64,000 nucleotides of DNA. Source: Certhia americana (Eukaryota > Chordata > Aves > Passeriformes > Certhiidae). The DNA lies in the NCBI GenBank assembly GCA_018697195.1, contig CM031873.1, forward strand, positions 4,527,063-4,591,062, written 5' to 3'. Below are positions 38,424-48,110 of the stretch, one piece after another; the first letter of the stretch is position 1; each line of letters opens with the position of its first letter. Under the pieces are notes generated by a model. The model searched no databases. It was not told the origin of the DNA and was given only the letters and a program-made list of their open reading frames with translations. Position numbers and translations under genes: made by a program.

Positions 38424-38429
38424 AATAAA
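38424..38429 (+). terminator. UBE2O: Candidate distal UBE2O polyadenylation signal AATAAA
   Basis: A canonical AATAAA followed about 40 bases later by a GT/T-rich stretch (38463-38497) that resembles a downstream element. It is the last good signal before the sequence becomes GC-rich and non-UTR-like. Confidence 0.6.
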
Positions 38430-38450
38430 GGAGGGAAGATGACTTGCCAT

Positions 38451-40287
38451 TAAATTTTGCCTCTGTGAGTAGGTCTGTGAGTTGTCTCTTTCTTTCCCCC
38501 CACCACCCCCTGCCACAATTCTGGCACTTGCCTCTCCCCAGTGCATCCCTGTGCCAGCCTCGGGGCTGGGCAGGGTCCCACTGGCTGAAGCCAAAGCTGG
38601 TGAGTCTGGAGGGATCCAGGCAGGTCTGGCAGGGAGTGACTGCTTCTGTGGCTCTCTAGAAACTGTTTCCCAAGACCCTGATTTACAGACGGCATCTGTC
38701 AGGCTGAGGTTTTTTGTTTTCTGTGGTCCTTGTTGGCACCTGGTGCATGCAGGTGGCTCAGTGTGTGCCCCAGCACAGCTTCTGGCAGCCCCGGTGATCA
38801 TGGCCCGACTCAAGCAAAAAAAAAAAAAAAATAATTTTTTTTTAGCCCTCCCAGTCTGGTGGGCCCCTGGGAGCTCTGTCCTGCCCCTCACCTCAGCACA
38901 CAGGTAAATGTGTGATGGATGAGGTTGGACACAGCCGTGTCCGAGCTGCTGCGGGCCAAGGGCATCCCGCACCTACTGGCTGCAGCTGGAATCTGGAGCA
39001 GTGATGTGGAGGTGGAATCCTGACTTATATTTCATCCCCCTGGGGGTCGTCCCTGGTCCCCCGCAGCCTGCAGGAGCAGCTCGAGTTGCCAGTGCACGAC
39101 ACGGGCAGTGTCTCGGTGCTCTGGGACTCGCGGCTGTGCTGGAGTTGTTGCAGCTCCGTCTGCCCCCTCCCTCTGTCCCGGCAGCGAGGGGCTGTGCGGG
39201 AGGAGAGCCCGCTGCTGCCGTCCACCAGGTTTTGGAAGGGAGATGGCAGAGCTGTGCAGCGAAAGGCAGGGCAAGGGCGATCCCGGCCAACCTGGTGCTG
39301 AGAGCCGCACAGGAGCCCGGCAGGAGCCCGCAGGGAGCCTTTCAGGGGCTGAGAGCCTGAACGGCTCCGCTCTGCTGATCCGTGTCCCTTGACAGAGACA
39401 GCGAGAGCTCTGAGCGCATCCCCTGCCATGGGCTCTCCCTCCAGCAGCTCAGCAGGGTTAGAGACTTACTGCTCAGCCTGTTTTTACACCTGGCCCGATG
39501 CCACGAGGGAAATAACTTTATTTTGGGAGGTGGTTCCCAGCTGCTGCCTGCCCTGCTGGCTCAGGAACAGGACTCCTCTCCATGAGCAAGGGAGGCCATG
39601 GGGGGAGGACAATCGTGCTCTTCTTTCCCGGATCTGCCATCCTAATTGCATAGTTTGCAGTTGAATAAATGCAAACAGCCACCACTGTTTACTCTTCTGC
39701 TTTGTACTTCAGCGCTGAAAATGAGGTTTAATTACAGCAATTTTATACCAAAGAGGCTGAGTAATCCCCCCCCCGCCCCCAGGCAAGCCCCAGGCAGGGA
39801 CCTGTAGCAGGGCTCCAGCTGGCCCTTGGCAGCCCGAGACAAGGGATGCAAGAGCCCCCCAAAGGGCCCCTGCTGCAGGCAGAAAGCCAAACCCCTCAGC
39901 TCCAACGACCCCTCCTTGAACCTCTTCCATGAGCCCTTCCCTGCTGTCGCTCAGAGGCACCGAGCTTTCCCCAGCATGTCCCCAAGTGTCACTGCAGGGC
40001 TGAGCTCCCTGGATACGATCAGCTCCAGCATGAGGCCGAGCAGGGAGACATCGCTGCCCCCCAAAATGAAGGGGGGTGGTGACAGCAATGCTCCGTGTCC
40101 TGCGGCCTCTGCATCTCCCCTGAGAGCATCTCCGGGGCTCCTCACTCCGTGCTGCTCCTGGCCCCAGGATGTCAGGGAGCAAAGGGCTGCAGTGCTGAGC
40201 TAAACCTGTCCTGCTGTCCGTGGAGCCGGGCCGTGGGTGAGCCCAGCCCCTGACAGCAGCCGTGAGCTCGGATTCAAAGCCCAGGAA

Positions 40288-40290
<3 letters not shown>
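38451..40290. other. Tail-to-tail intergenic region between UBE2O and SPHK1
   Basis: It contains an A run near 38816, a CpG- and GC-rich block at about 39030-39430 with overlapping open frames on both strands that match nothing I know, an AATAAA at 39664-39669 followed by AT-rich sequence, and a C run near 39765-39780. No gene is supported. An unannotated non-coding transcript ending near 39.7 kb cannot be excluded. Confidence 0.5.

Positions 40291-40337
<47 letters not shown>
40291..40337 (+). repeat. Poly(T) run of 47, at the SPHK1 3' end
   Basis: Forty-seven uninterrupted T on the + strand, equal to poly(A) on the SPHK1 strand. It lies 15 bases beyond the SPHK1 polyadenylation signal. It may be a genomic homopolymer or an assembly effect. 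Confidence 0.9.
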
Positions 40338-40339
<2 letters not shown>

Positions 40340-40827
40340 AAACACTAGATATTTATTTTGCATTTCTCACAAGAATAAACTCCGCTTCTACAGGAAGCTT
40401 TGGGTAGAAACATTCTTTAAAAAGTCGGTTTATTGTATTAGATCTATTGGTCCTGACCCTCCCTTGGGGGTGGCACTGGCTCCGGGGCGGGGACACACCA
40501 ATGCCACTGTGTGCGTCCGAGCCGGGGAGGGGACGGGGCTGTGCCGGCGCAGCCGCTTGGGAGCCGGGACCTCGTACCAGGATAAAACACGCTGGCATCT
40601 CGCCGGCACCGAGTACCTGATGGGGCTTGTGGCTCATTTTCCGAACAGCACTGGCTGTCCCAAGGGAGTAAAGCTAAGCGTGGGGGGCAAGCGAGGAGAT
40701 GAGTCCCACGCCCCCCCAAGACCTATTGCTATGGAAGGAGGGGGTTCCTGAGTGGGAGGAAGGCTCTGGCACCCTCGCGCCGGGCCGTGCCGGCAGCTCA
40801 GCGCTGCAGGGAGGACGGACGAAGAGC
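40338..40827 (-). other. SPHK1: SPHK1 3' untranslated region
   Basis: About 490 bases between the SPHK1 stop and the poly(A) run. The signal at 40352-40357 places cleavage close to 40338 or inside the run. Confidence 0.75.
40352..40357 (-). terminator. SPHK1: SPHK1 polyadenylation signal AATAAA
   Basis: Reads AATAAA on the - strand in an AT-rich context (aaaataaata), about 470 bases after the stop. It is the only good signal on that strand here. Confidence 0.8.
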
Positions 40828-41602
40828 TCAGGAGCCACTGAGGACGCGACAGAGGCGGGCATGGACCTGGCCCTGCACGGGCTCGCAGGCCAGCGCCTCC
40901 CCATCCACTGTCATGATGCCCGCGGCCACCCGCGGCTCCAGGCGGAACGCCCGGACGGGGACATAGCACAGGTGGGGACAGTTCAAGTCCAGGTGGGTCC
41001 CTCTGGACATGGCCAGGAAAAGCTTCAGCAGCGTCACGCGGCTGATGCCGGCCTTCATGTAGAAGAGGTGGATGCAGCCGTCGTGCAGCCGGGCCGCCGG
41101 TGCCATCAGCAGGTTGGTGCCCAGGTGGGACTGGTAGATGGCATAGACCAGGACAAATTCCTCCTCGGGGACCACAGTCCAGTGCGCCGGCACGGGCTGG
41201 CCCAGCGGCGCCAGCAGCGAGTCGGGGGGCAGGGAGCTGGCAGCTTCTGTCCCCGCCGGCTGCGGGATGTGGCCGTTGGTGACAGGCGCGTGGGGGTCCC
41301 GGGGTGCCGGGGAGCTGACCTGCTCCGTGGCGATGGGCAGGTAGGACAGGCGGCCCTGGTACACCCTGAGCTTGGCCAGGCACTGCAGGGTGCCCAGGGT
41401 GAAGCGGGCACTGCCCAGCCAGCGGTACTTCTCGCTGTCGATGTCCACGTCCGAGATGAAGCCCCAGCCAAAGCCCAGGAAGGAGAAGAAGTGCTTGCCC
41501 GAGGCCGTGCTCAACGACACCAGGTCCATCTGTGTGTACAGCCCCTTGCACAGGATGAAGGTGCAGTTTGTCAGCAGCTTTTTCTTGGCGACGTGGTCGT
41601 AG
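40828..41602 (-). CDS. SPHK1: SPHK1 exon 5 (C-terminal half)
   Basis: One base plus 257 codons and TGA (residues 260-517). It starts YDHVAKKKLLTNC, with SEKYRWLGSARFTLGTL, GRLSYLP, PVPAHWTVVPEEEF, LLKLFLAMSRG and the final VDGEALACEPVQGQVH block. The acceptor (ccctcacag on -) sits at 41603-41605. The variable loop after LSYLPIATEQ contains an SSP site roughly where human SPHK1 has its Ser225 ERK site. Confidence 0.95.
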
Positions 41603-44600
41603 CTGTGAGGGATGGAGAGGGTGAGTTTAGAGCTCAGGACCCCTCCTGCTGCCCCAGCATCCACCTGCAGACCTCACCCCTGTGTTATGGCTGGGACATG
41701 TCCCAGCTGGGTGACAGTGTCCCTCAGGAACAGCTGCTGGGAATAGTTTTGCTGGGAATGGGAGGGGGAAACCAGTTCCTGAAAGAGGGAACTGAGTTAG
41801 GGCAATCCTGGTCCTCCACACCGTGAGATTGGCCGTGCCTGGGGTGGATCCTTTGGGTTAAAGCTTTATCAGCCCCTGAGCCCAGAGAAAGGGAGTGGGG
41901 GGAGTAGCATACACAGGGATTATTCCCTTGCTCACAGCTGGGGTTGTGCTGCACCAGCCTGTAGGGAGTGAGGACCCTGCCAGGCAGCCATCCCAGCACC
42001 CTTCCCTGGGCTGGAGCCCCACACAGACTTTCTCTTCCCTCATCCCCACCTGGTTCCAGTGCAGCCCCTGCAGGGGGGCAGTGGGTTCCCCACAGGGCTG
42101 GGACTTACCCTGCATAGTAGTTGATAGAGGCAGCCAGGGCATTCCCAGAGCCTCCTGGCAGGATGCACAGTGGCTTCTTCATGGCCTCCTTCCAGTCAGG
42201 ACGCTCCATCAGCCCATTCACCACCTGCAGGGATGAAGGAGCTTGTGGCACCCAAGGAACACAGCAGTCCCTGCCCAGCCTGTGGGGAGCAGAGCCCACA
42301 GTGCCCCTGCCCAGGGGAGGACAGAGGTGATGGCTGCTTTGCTCCAAGCTTGTTGCCATCTTTCCTTTGCCATTCCCTGCCTGTCTGTGACTCAGAGCTT
42401 GGCTCCTGCCCCAGGCACCCCCTTCTCCCAGCTCTCTGCCCAGCCCCGTGGTGCCCCTCACCTCGAACAGCAGCCCGTCCCCAGACATGACCACCAATGT
42501 GTCCCACTGAGACAGGTCCTCATCTCGCACCTTCTCATGCGCATGGTGGGGTCTTTCTGTTGGGGAAAGTGGAGAGATTCAGAGTATCACCTTCCATCCC
42601 TCTGCCCTTCCTGCTGCCACCCCCAGACAGTGACCCCAGCTCCAGATGGTGCCCTTAGCCAGGGATGCAGGAGGCAAGGAAGTCAAGTGCAACATCTTGT
42701 AGGACCCAGAGCTGTGCTGATGCAGAGAGTCAGAGGCCCTTGGAGGAACCTGTCCCCACAGGGCAGGGTCCAGGTAGGATCCCAGGGAAGGGAGGAAGAC
42801 AAGGAGGAGGAGGAGGAGAAGCTGCTCATGGACTCACCAGTGACAAAGACAGTGGTGGCAATGTCTGCCTCGGCCAGCATGGGCTGCACCACTGCCTGGA
42901 AGTCATCAAGGGCACGGCCAGAGCCACTCTGTGGGTTCAGCAGCACCAGTGCATGGCAGGGCCGGGGCAGCACCCCATAGCTGTCACCTGGGGAGGAACA
43001 GAGGGCTCAGCATGCTGGGTCATGGCCCTGCCCTGGCTTTGCCAGCCAGGGCAGAATTTGCCAAAACCAAAAGGGGAAGGGGAACTTGCCCTTCCTCATC
43101 CTCACAAGGTCCCTGGGCTGCATCCCTACGCAGAGGCAATGGGGGTGAGCAGAGATGGAGAGTCCCTGCTGGGAATGCTGGGGAGGTGGCAGAGACAGGA
43201 CACGGGGGCCTGCAGGGACTCCCCCACAATCAGCAGAGATGTTCACACCCAAGATGGAGCCCTGCAGCACTCCTTCCATACCAGAGTGGGGGGAGGAGGA
43301 CTCCAGGTCCCAATTCCCCGCATCCACCCAGATGGAGCGGGGCCAGGACAGACAGTTGTGCTGGCAGACGGACACTCCTGATTCCCCTGCTCCCCACGGG
43401 GCTCAGGTTTCGCCGGCGAGGGCCTCTGCCGGGCTGTAATTACAAGCCTGGCAGGGGTCCCATCCCTCTGCCTCCCCAGTTGCTTCCAGCCTTTCCTTCC
43501 CCAAGCCCAGTGGTCTCCATGCAGGGGGACAGGGGGACACCACTGAGCTGCCCTGCGAGGGAGGCACGGGGAGGAGGAGGAGGGCAGGAACCCTGTGGTG
43601 CTGCTGGGCTCACCAAGCCCTGAAGTGAGGAAGGGCAGCAGCTTCAGGCTCCCACAATGCCTCTAGAGATCCCTGGCTGTGCAGGGAGGAGCCAGTTTTG
43701 GGGTTGTTGGGGATGTCCCCACCAGCTCTGTGCCCCCAGAGCTGTGACCTAGGCTCAGGGAGGTGTGAGTGCCCACCCCAGCACATGGGCCCAGTGTGAG
43801 GCTGCACCTACTGACTCAGCAGGAAGAGCTGCTGATTCAGGACAGCAGAGGCCTTTCCCAGCACTGTCCTGGGCTGGGAATCCCCTCTCAGCCCCCATGG
43901 CACTGGAGGTGCCCCCATGGCACTGGGGGTGCCCCCACCACATCTGCACACGTGCAGATGCTGTTTGATTTGAGCTGTTTGAACACACTGGGGTATGTGC
44001 TCAAAATGTGCTCAAAACCCATTTGAGCTGGGGGTCTACAGCTAAACCCCTCCTGCCACCCACAGTGGGGACAGTGGTGAGGAGAGGTGAACATAGGAGG
44101 ACACCACATGTGTCACCTCCCCTGGGTGACATTCAGCATCACACCAGTCATGACCATGAGCTCCACAAGCTGCCTGGAGGGAAGTGGGACTAGAGCCTCC
44201 TATCTCCATGGAAGCACACAGAGCTCTGCTGACTTCATCACCACCAGGATTATTTCCTGGCCCTATGGATGTCCCAGTGGTGCTGTCACCCTCCAGGACA
44301 CCTCCTTGTCCCCTTGCCAGCTACTTGCGACCTGCCGCAAAGTCTACAACAAAGATCTGTGAGAGCCCCAGGGCTGAGCCTGGCTCTGGGCGCTGGCTCC
44401 ATCCTGGCTCTGGGCGCTGGCTCCATCCTGGCTCTGGGCACTGGCTCCANNNNNNNNNNACTGGCTCCAGCCTGGCTCTGGGCACTGGCTCCAGCCTGGC
44501 TCTGGGTGCTGGCTCCATCCTGGCTCTGGGCACTGGCTCCAGGCACTGGCTCCAAGCTGGTTCTCCCCACTGCTGCCCAGAGCCAGTGGCTCCCTCCCCA

Positions 44601-47600
44601 CCACCCTCCCCAGCCTGTTATCAGTGGGCTCCAGACACAAAGGGACCAGCTGCCCTCAGGGAAAGCAGTAAAGCACCCAGAGCAGAGGTCACTCCAGCTT
44701 GGGTCAGGAATAACAAAAAGCAACCTCAGGGCTGCGCTGACCCTGCTCTGAGCCCTTCAGAGCTTCCCTGCTCCCCACAGGCACTAAATCCCCTGCAAGT
44801 ATATGCAGACAAGCGCCCACGCAGGGTTTGGGCCCAAGCCCCAGCTGGTTTCTCTCTGGGGGCCTTTTTCTCTCTTTCCCCCCTCAAGCCCTGGAAATCG
44901 AAAAGCAGAAGCCAAAGGCACTTCAAAAGCCTAAAAGAAGTTTTTAACCCCACAGTCTTAACCAGGCACATAGTGTGATCTCAAACACACATGGAGCAGC
45001 AGCTGAGTCTTGCCTAAAAATCCTGCACGGACCTGTGGGTGCTGCTTTGGGCAGCAGGGAAAGGCTGGAACCCCGAGGATCAGCTCCTTAGCTGGAGAGG
45101 GAAAACAAGCCCTGCTCAGGGCACTGAGGGATGCCACGACTCCCTCCCAAGGGACAGATTGCTGGTACCAGGCTGTGAGTAGTGACAAGAATGATCCCAA
45201 CATGGGACTGGTGTCACCAGCAGCACCAGGTTCAACCCTGTTGTGGAACTGGAGGGTGCTGGATCAGAGCTGGAGCCCAGCAATGGTGATGCACAGGGAG
45301 ACAGATTTCAGCAGCATCCCGACCCATCCAACCCATCCTATTGCACAACACCGGCCAGTCCCTGGCATCCCAGAAAGATCCCACTTCCCAGCACAGTGTG
45401 GTCGCTTTCAGCCTCAAATGCTGAGTAGGGCAGAATCTGAGTCAGCAGGAGGAAGGGGCTCCAGCTGCTGCCACAAACTCTGCTCCACTCCCTCTGCCCA
45501 CATCCTCCCTGGATGCCACAGCACTGCTGTCTGCAGCCCAAGCCACTCCACTGCATCCCTGCATCCTTCTGGAATCTCTCTGGGCACAAAGAGCAAGCGT
45601 GCCAGGAGGAATAAGGCTGGGGTTGAGCTTCCTGGGGCTGGATTTCCCTTTTGGGACACAAGCCTGGGGGAAGCTTGTTCCCTCCTGGATAGTTTGGGAC
45701 ACACAGCAGGCAGCCCAGCTTTGGGGTTATCAGCTGCTGAGGAACTTTCTGTTTATCCCTTGGGGTGAAACGAGGAAAGGGAATCATCCCTTCATCCGTG
45801 CTGCAGAATTCCACAAGGCTTTTATCCCAGAGGATGCTGGAGCTGCAACAGCACCAGGATGGGATCGCTGGTGGCTGCCCAGGTCCCCTCCCCATGGGGA
45901 CAGGGTGACAGGACTCTCTGCATGGACTCACCCACAGCTTCCCAGCACGGCCTTATCAGTCCCGCACAGGCCTCTCTGCCGGCACGTGCGAGCACAGGGT
46001 GTGGACAAGGGGCACTTTTAGCTCTGTCCCAAACTGAGGGAGGAGGATTGCAAATCCTGATGGCCCTCAGTGAGGAAAGTGACTGCAAAATTCTGCACTG
46101 CCTTCACCCATCCTCCTTCCCCCTCCTGCTCCCCCGAGGGCCCTGCATTCAAAGAGCTGCTTCTGTCCTGGCACCCTTGCACCGCCTGCTCACAGGGCAA
46201 GGGTTGGAAAGTGCTTGGAGATGCAGATGCAGAGTTCAGGCTGGAAACAGAGCTGGGGAACTGGTTCTGCCCTCACCCCATTCCACTGGATTTTTTTGTA
46301 ATTCTTTAGGAAGAGAGACAGAAAGTTGTTTTGTAGCTGCAGGTCATGTAAAAAAAAGAGCTGCATTTTAAAATCCAAGCAAGGAAGAGCTGGGCTAGAT
46401 GTGATTTGACAGGATCCCTCTAACCGCATGCCTCTTAATTTCCAAGTCTGATCAGAGCGACTGGACAGCCAAATAAATGAAGTAGTGCATATAATTGAAT
46501 CTCTGCTCAGATGTTCAACTATCTGCCAGCAAGCCCTGCCCTGCCTGCAGGAGCTGGGGGATTCGGCCCCCGAGCAGGACCTCCCCTTCCAAACATTGAC
46601 AGCTCTCGAGGGGAGCAGGATCAGAAACACAGATCCCACCAGGCTGCCCTGAGATCCCGCTAGACCACGGGGGTCCTGGGGGGATCTGCCTTTCCCCAAA
46701 TCCCAAGTGATGGATGGGACCTGCTGGGGACAGTGCCTGGCTCCTGTCCTGCCTGCGTCAGCAATGATTAAATTTTTTTCCTTGGATCATGCTGCCCTTT
46801 GGAGCTTTGGACTTATCGAACGGGGGCAATGGGGGGGGGGGGGGGGGGGGGTGTGTGCAATGGGCCCCCATAGTGTGACCACGTCCCTGCTGCCCCTTCA
46901 AATTAAAGGTGAAAGGGGAGAGAAACAACCAACCCCTGACTGGGGCTGCGAGCGGGGATGTCCCTGTCCACCTCCAGACTCGGGGAAAGCGGGGGAAGGG
47001 GGGTGTCCAAGTGAACCCACGGGGGCGCGGGCCACCCCCCGCCTGTGTCCCCCCTCCCCGTGTCCCCGGAACGCGACACCGCGCAGCGCCCACGGCTCGG
47101 GCACAGCCTTCCCTGCGCGGGGCCTGGCGGCGGAGCGACCCCGACCGCGACCCCGACCCCCGCACGGCCCCGGCGGAGCGAGAGCCCCGCGGGAAGCGGT
47201 GCCGGGCGGGCTCGGGGAGGCGGGGGGGGCTCGGCACTCACCGTCCTGCGTGGGCACGGCGGGCACGGCGAGCTCACGGATGCGGCGGCTCCAGGCCTGG
47301 GCGATGCGCAGGTTGCCTTCGGCGTCGGGACCCCGGGAGACGCGGAAGGTCCGCTCCAGGCGCTGGCGGGCGGGCGGCCCCCAGCGCGGCCCCCGCAGCG
47401 GGTAACACACCAGCGAGAAGCAGGCGGCGGCCGCGGCCGCGGGGAAAGCGGCCGAGCCCACGCAGTCGGCCAGGCGGAGCGCGGCGTCGGGACCGGCCGA
47501 GCCGCCCGAGCAGCCGCCGGCACGCCGCACCTGCAGCTCCCGGGCCGTCAGGGACAGCGAGCAGGCGGCGGCACCGGGGGCCGGCCCCGCGCCGAAGATG

Positions 47601-47659
47601 CCTTGAAGTAGCACCGGGCCCCCGCCGGGCTCCGGGGGAGCGCGGCGGCCGGCGGCCAT
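40828..47659 (-). CDS. SPHK1: SPHK1, sphingosine kinase 1 (five coding exons, 517 residues)
   Basis: It phosphorylates sphingosine to sphingosine-1-phosphate with ATP, at the cytosol/plasma-membrane face, and sets the ceramide/S1P balance. The exons join in phase. Residues about 13-139 form an N-terminal region like that of SPHK2 (VLLQGIFG, LSLTARELQVRR, then an Arg-rich segment). Human SPHK1 (384 residues) lacks it. The diacylglycerol-kinase-type catalytic domain starts with LPRPCHALVLLNPQSGSG. SGDG lies at 214-217 with Asp216 as the presumed catalytic base (human Asp81), GSGNALAAS at 246-254, and the last conserved block near TVDGEALACEPVQGQVH. The protein stops at VLSGS, without the Pro-rich tail of human SPHK1. 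Synteny with UBE2O and PRPSAP1 supports SPHK1 rather than SPHK2. The start at 47659 is my choice; an in-frame ATG at 47761 would add 34 residues. Confidence 0.95.
42109..42224 (-). CDS. SPHK1: SPHK1 exon 4
   Basis: Thirty-eight codons plus two bases (residues 222-259 and part of Gly260). VVNGLMERPDWKEAMKKPL is followed by the glycine-rich nucleotide-binding block GGSGNALAAS. Acceptor ccctgcag, donor gtaagt, both on -. Confidence 0.96.
42462..42556 (-). CDS. SPHK1: SPHK1 exon 3 (SGDG catalytic motif)
   Basis: Two bases completing Glu190 plus 31 codons (residues 191-221), RPHHAHEKVRDEDLSQWD then VVMSGDGLLFE. The residue before the last Glu is Phe, where human SPHK1 and SPHK2 have His. Acceptor ccaacag, donor gtgagg. 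Confidence 0.95.
42838..42987 (-). CDS. SPHK1: SPHK1 exon 2
   Basis: Two bases, 49 codons (residues 141-189) and one base. YGVLPRPCHALVLLNPQSG opens the kinase domain, and the exon ends at ADIATTVFVT. Acceptor cctccccag, donor gtgagt. Confidence 0.95.
44380..44558. repeat. 24-bp minisatellite interrupted by assembly gap
   Basis: Tandem copies of a 24-base unit (first 12 bases ctggctctgggc, second half gctggctccatc). At least six full or partial copies are visible. The unit is itself two similar 12-base halves. True copy number is unknown because ten N interrupt the array. Confidence 0.95.
44450..44459. other. Assembly gap (10 N)
   Basis: Ten N inside the minisatellite. Gap size is probably a placeholder. 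Confidence 0.99.
46831..46851 (+). repeat. Poly(G) run of 21
   Basis: Twenty-one uninterrupted G on + (C on the SPHK1 strand), followed by GT repeats, at the edge of the SPHK1 CpG island. Exact length is likely uncertain in the assembly. Confidence 0.9.
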
Positions 47660-48110
47660 CGGCGGAGCGGGCGCGGAGCGGAGCGGGAGGCACCGGGGAG
47701 CGCCGCCCGCCGCCGCTCGCTGCTGACGCCGGGCGATGGCAGGCGGGGCGGCCCCATTCATAAAAATTTAACCCACCCACCCCCCCGGCCACCTCTTCCC
47801 TCGCCGAGAGGGGCCCGTCCCGGGGCTGGTCCGGTACCCCCCACACCCCCCGCCAGTTGCCTCAGTTTCCCCAAGCGCCGCCCCGCGCTCCGGGCATTGC
47901 TCCGCGGGGGAACCGGCTCTGCAGACGGGCGGGGGCAAAGGGACGCCGTGGGTTTGCCGCGGGTGGTTCTGCGCTGCCGGGGTGCGTGTCTGGCGTGGGT
48001 GCTCCCACGGTGCTGGGGATGGCAAGGAACAGACCCACGGTCACGCCGGGAGAGAGGAGGCAGAGCACCCGGCAGCCGCCCCCGCCCCAGGTCCTGCACA
48101 TCGCTGCCAG
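46880..48110 (-). promoter_or_regulatory. SPHK1: SPHK1 CpG island and promoter region
   Basis: Dense CpG over and upstream of SPHK1 exon 1, with several GGGCGG/CCGCCC boxes. A weak TATA-like AT patch lies at 47761-47770, about 100 bases before the chosen start codon. The transcription start was not identified. Confidence 0.75.
47242..47659 (-). CDS. SPHK1: SPHK1 exon 1 (SPHK2-like N-terminal region)
   Basis: 139 codons plus one base from the ATG at 47659. The junction gives TQDG then DSYGVLPRP, parallel to human SPHK2 around its GDGE...LLPRP segment. The frame stays open in very GC-rich sequence, but so do other frames, so length alone is weak evidence. The match to the SPHK2 layout and the correct splice phase are the real support. 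Donor gtgagt. Context at 47659 is modest (C at -3, G at +4). Confidence 0.85.

Larger units (their letters stand above)
35485..38450 (+). other. UBE2O: UBE2O 3' untranslated region (extent inferred)
   Basis: No further coding frame follows the TAA. The first part is mixed in composition, 36300-37950 is GC-rich, and 37960-38440 turns AT-rich with several polyadenylation signals and U/GU-rich stretches typical of a distal 3' UTR. The end is placed after the AATAAA at 38424. Shorter forms are possible. Confidence 0.6.
42988..47241 (-). other. SPHK1: SPHK1 intron 1
   Basis: 4.25 kb. It contains a two-copy 23-bp repeat near 43895-43938, a 20-bp palindrome at 43941-43960, the 24-bp minisatellite with its gap (44380-44558) and a 21-G run at 46831-46851. 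No coding exon was recognised, although many overlapping open frames exist because of high GC. Confidence 0.8.

Noticed and set aside
40634..41551. 305-codon open frame on - in another frame of SPHK1 exon 5
   Set aside because: Overlaps the true SPHK1 frame, which has conserved kinase motifs and correct splice phases; this one has none.
40699..41826. 375-codon open frame on the + strand opposite SPHK1 exon 5
   Set aside because: A shadow of the GC-rich SPHK1 exon: its reach tracks the sense exon and its translation is Arg/Gly/Ala-rich with no recognisable domain.
46385..46440. Possible CR1 3'-end trace
   Set aside because: Only a short phrase (gggctagatg...) resembles CR1; too little matches to call it.
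46909..47763. 284-codon + strand frame across the SPHK1 CpG island
   Set aside because: High GC keeps several frames open here on both strands. Only the - frame with the SPHK2-like layout splices in phase to exon 2.
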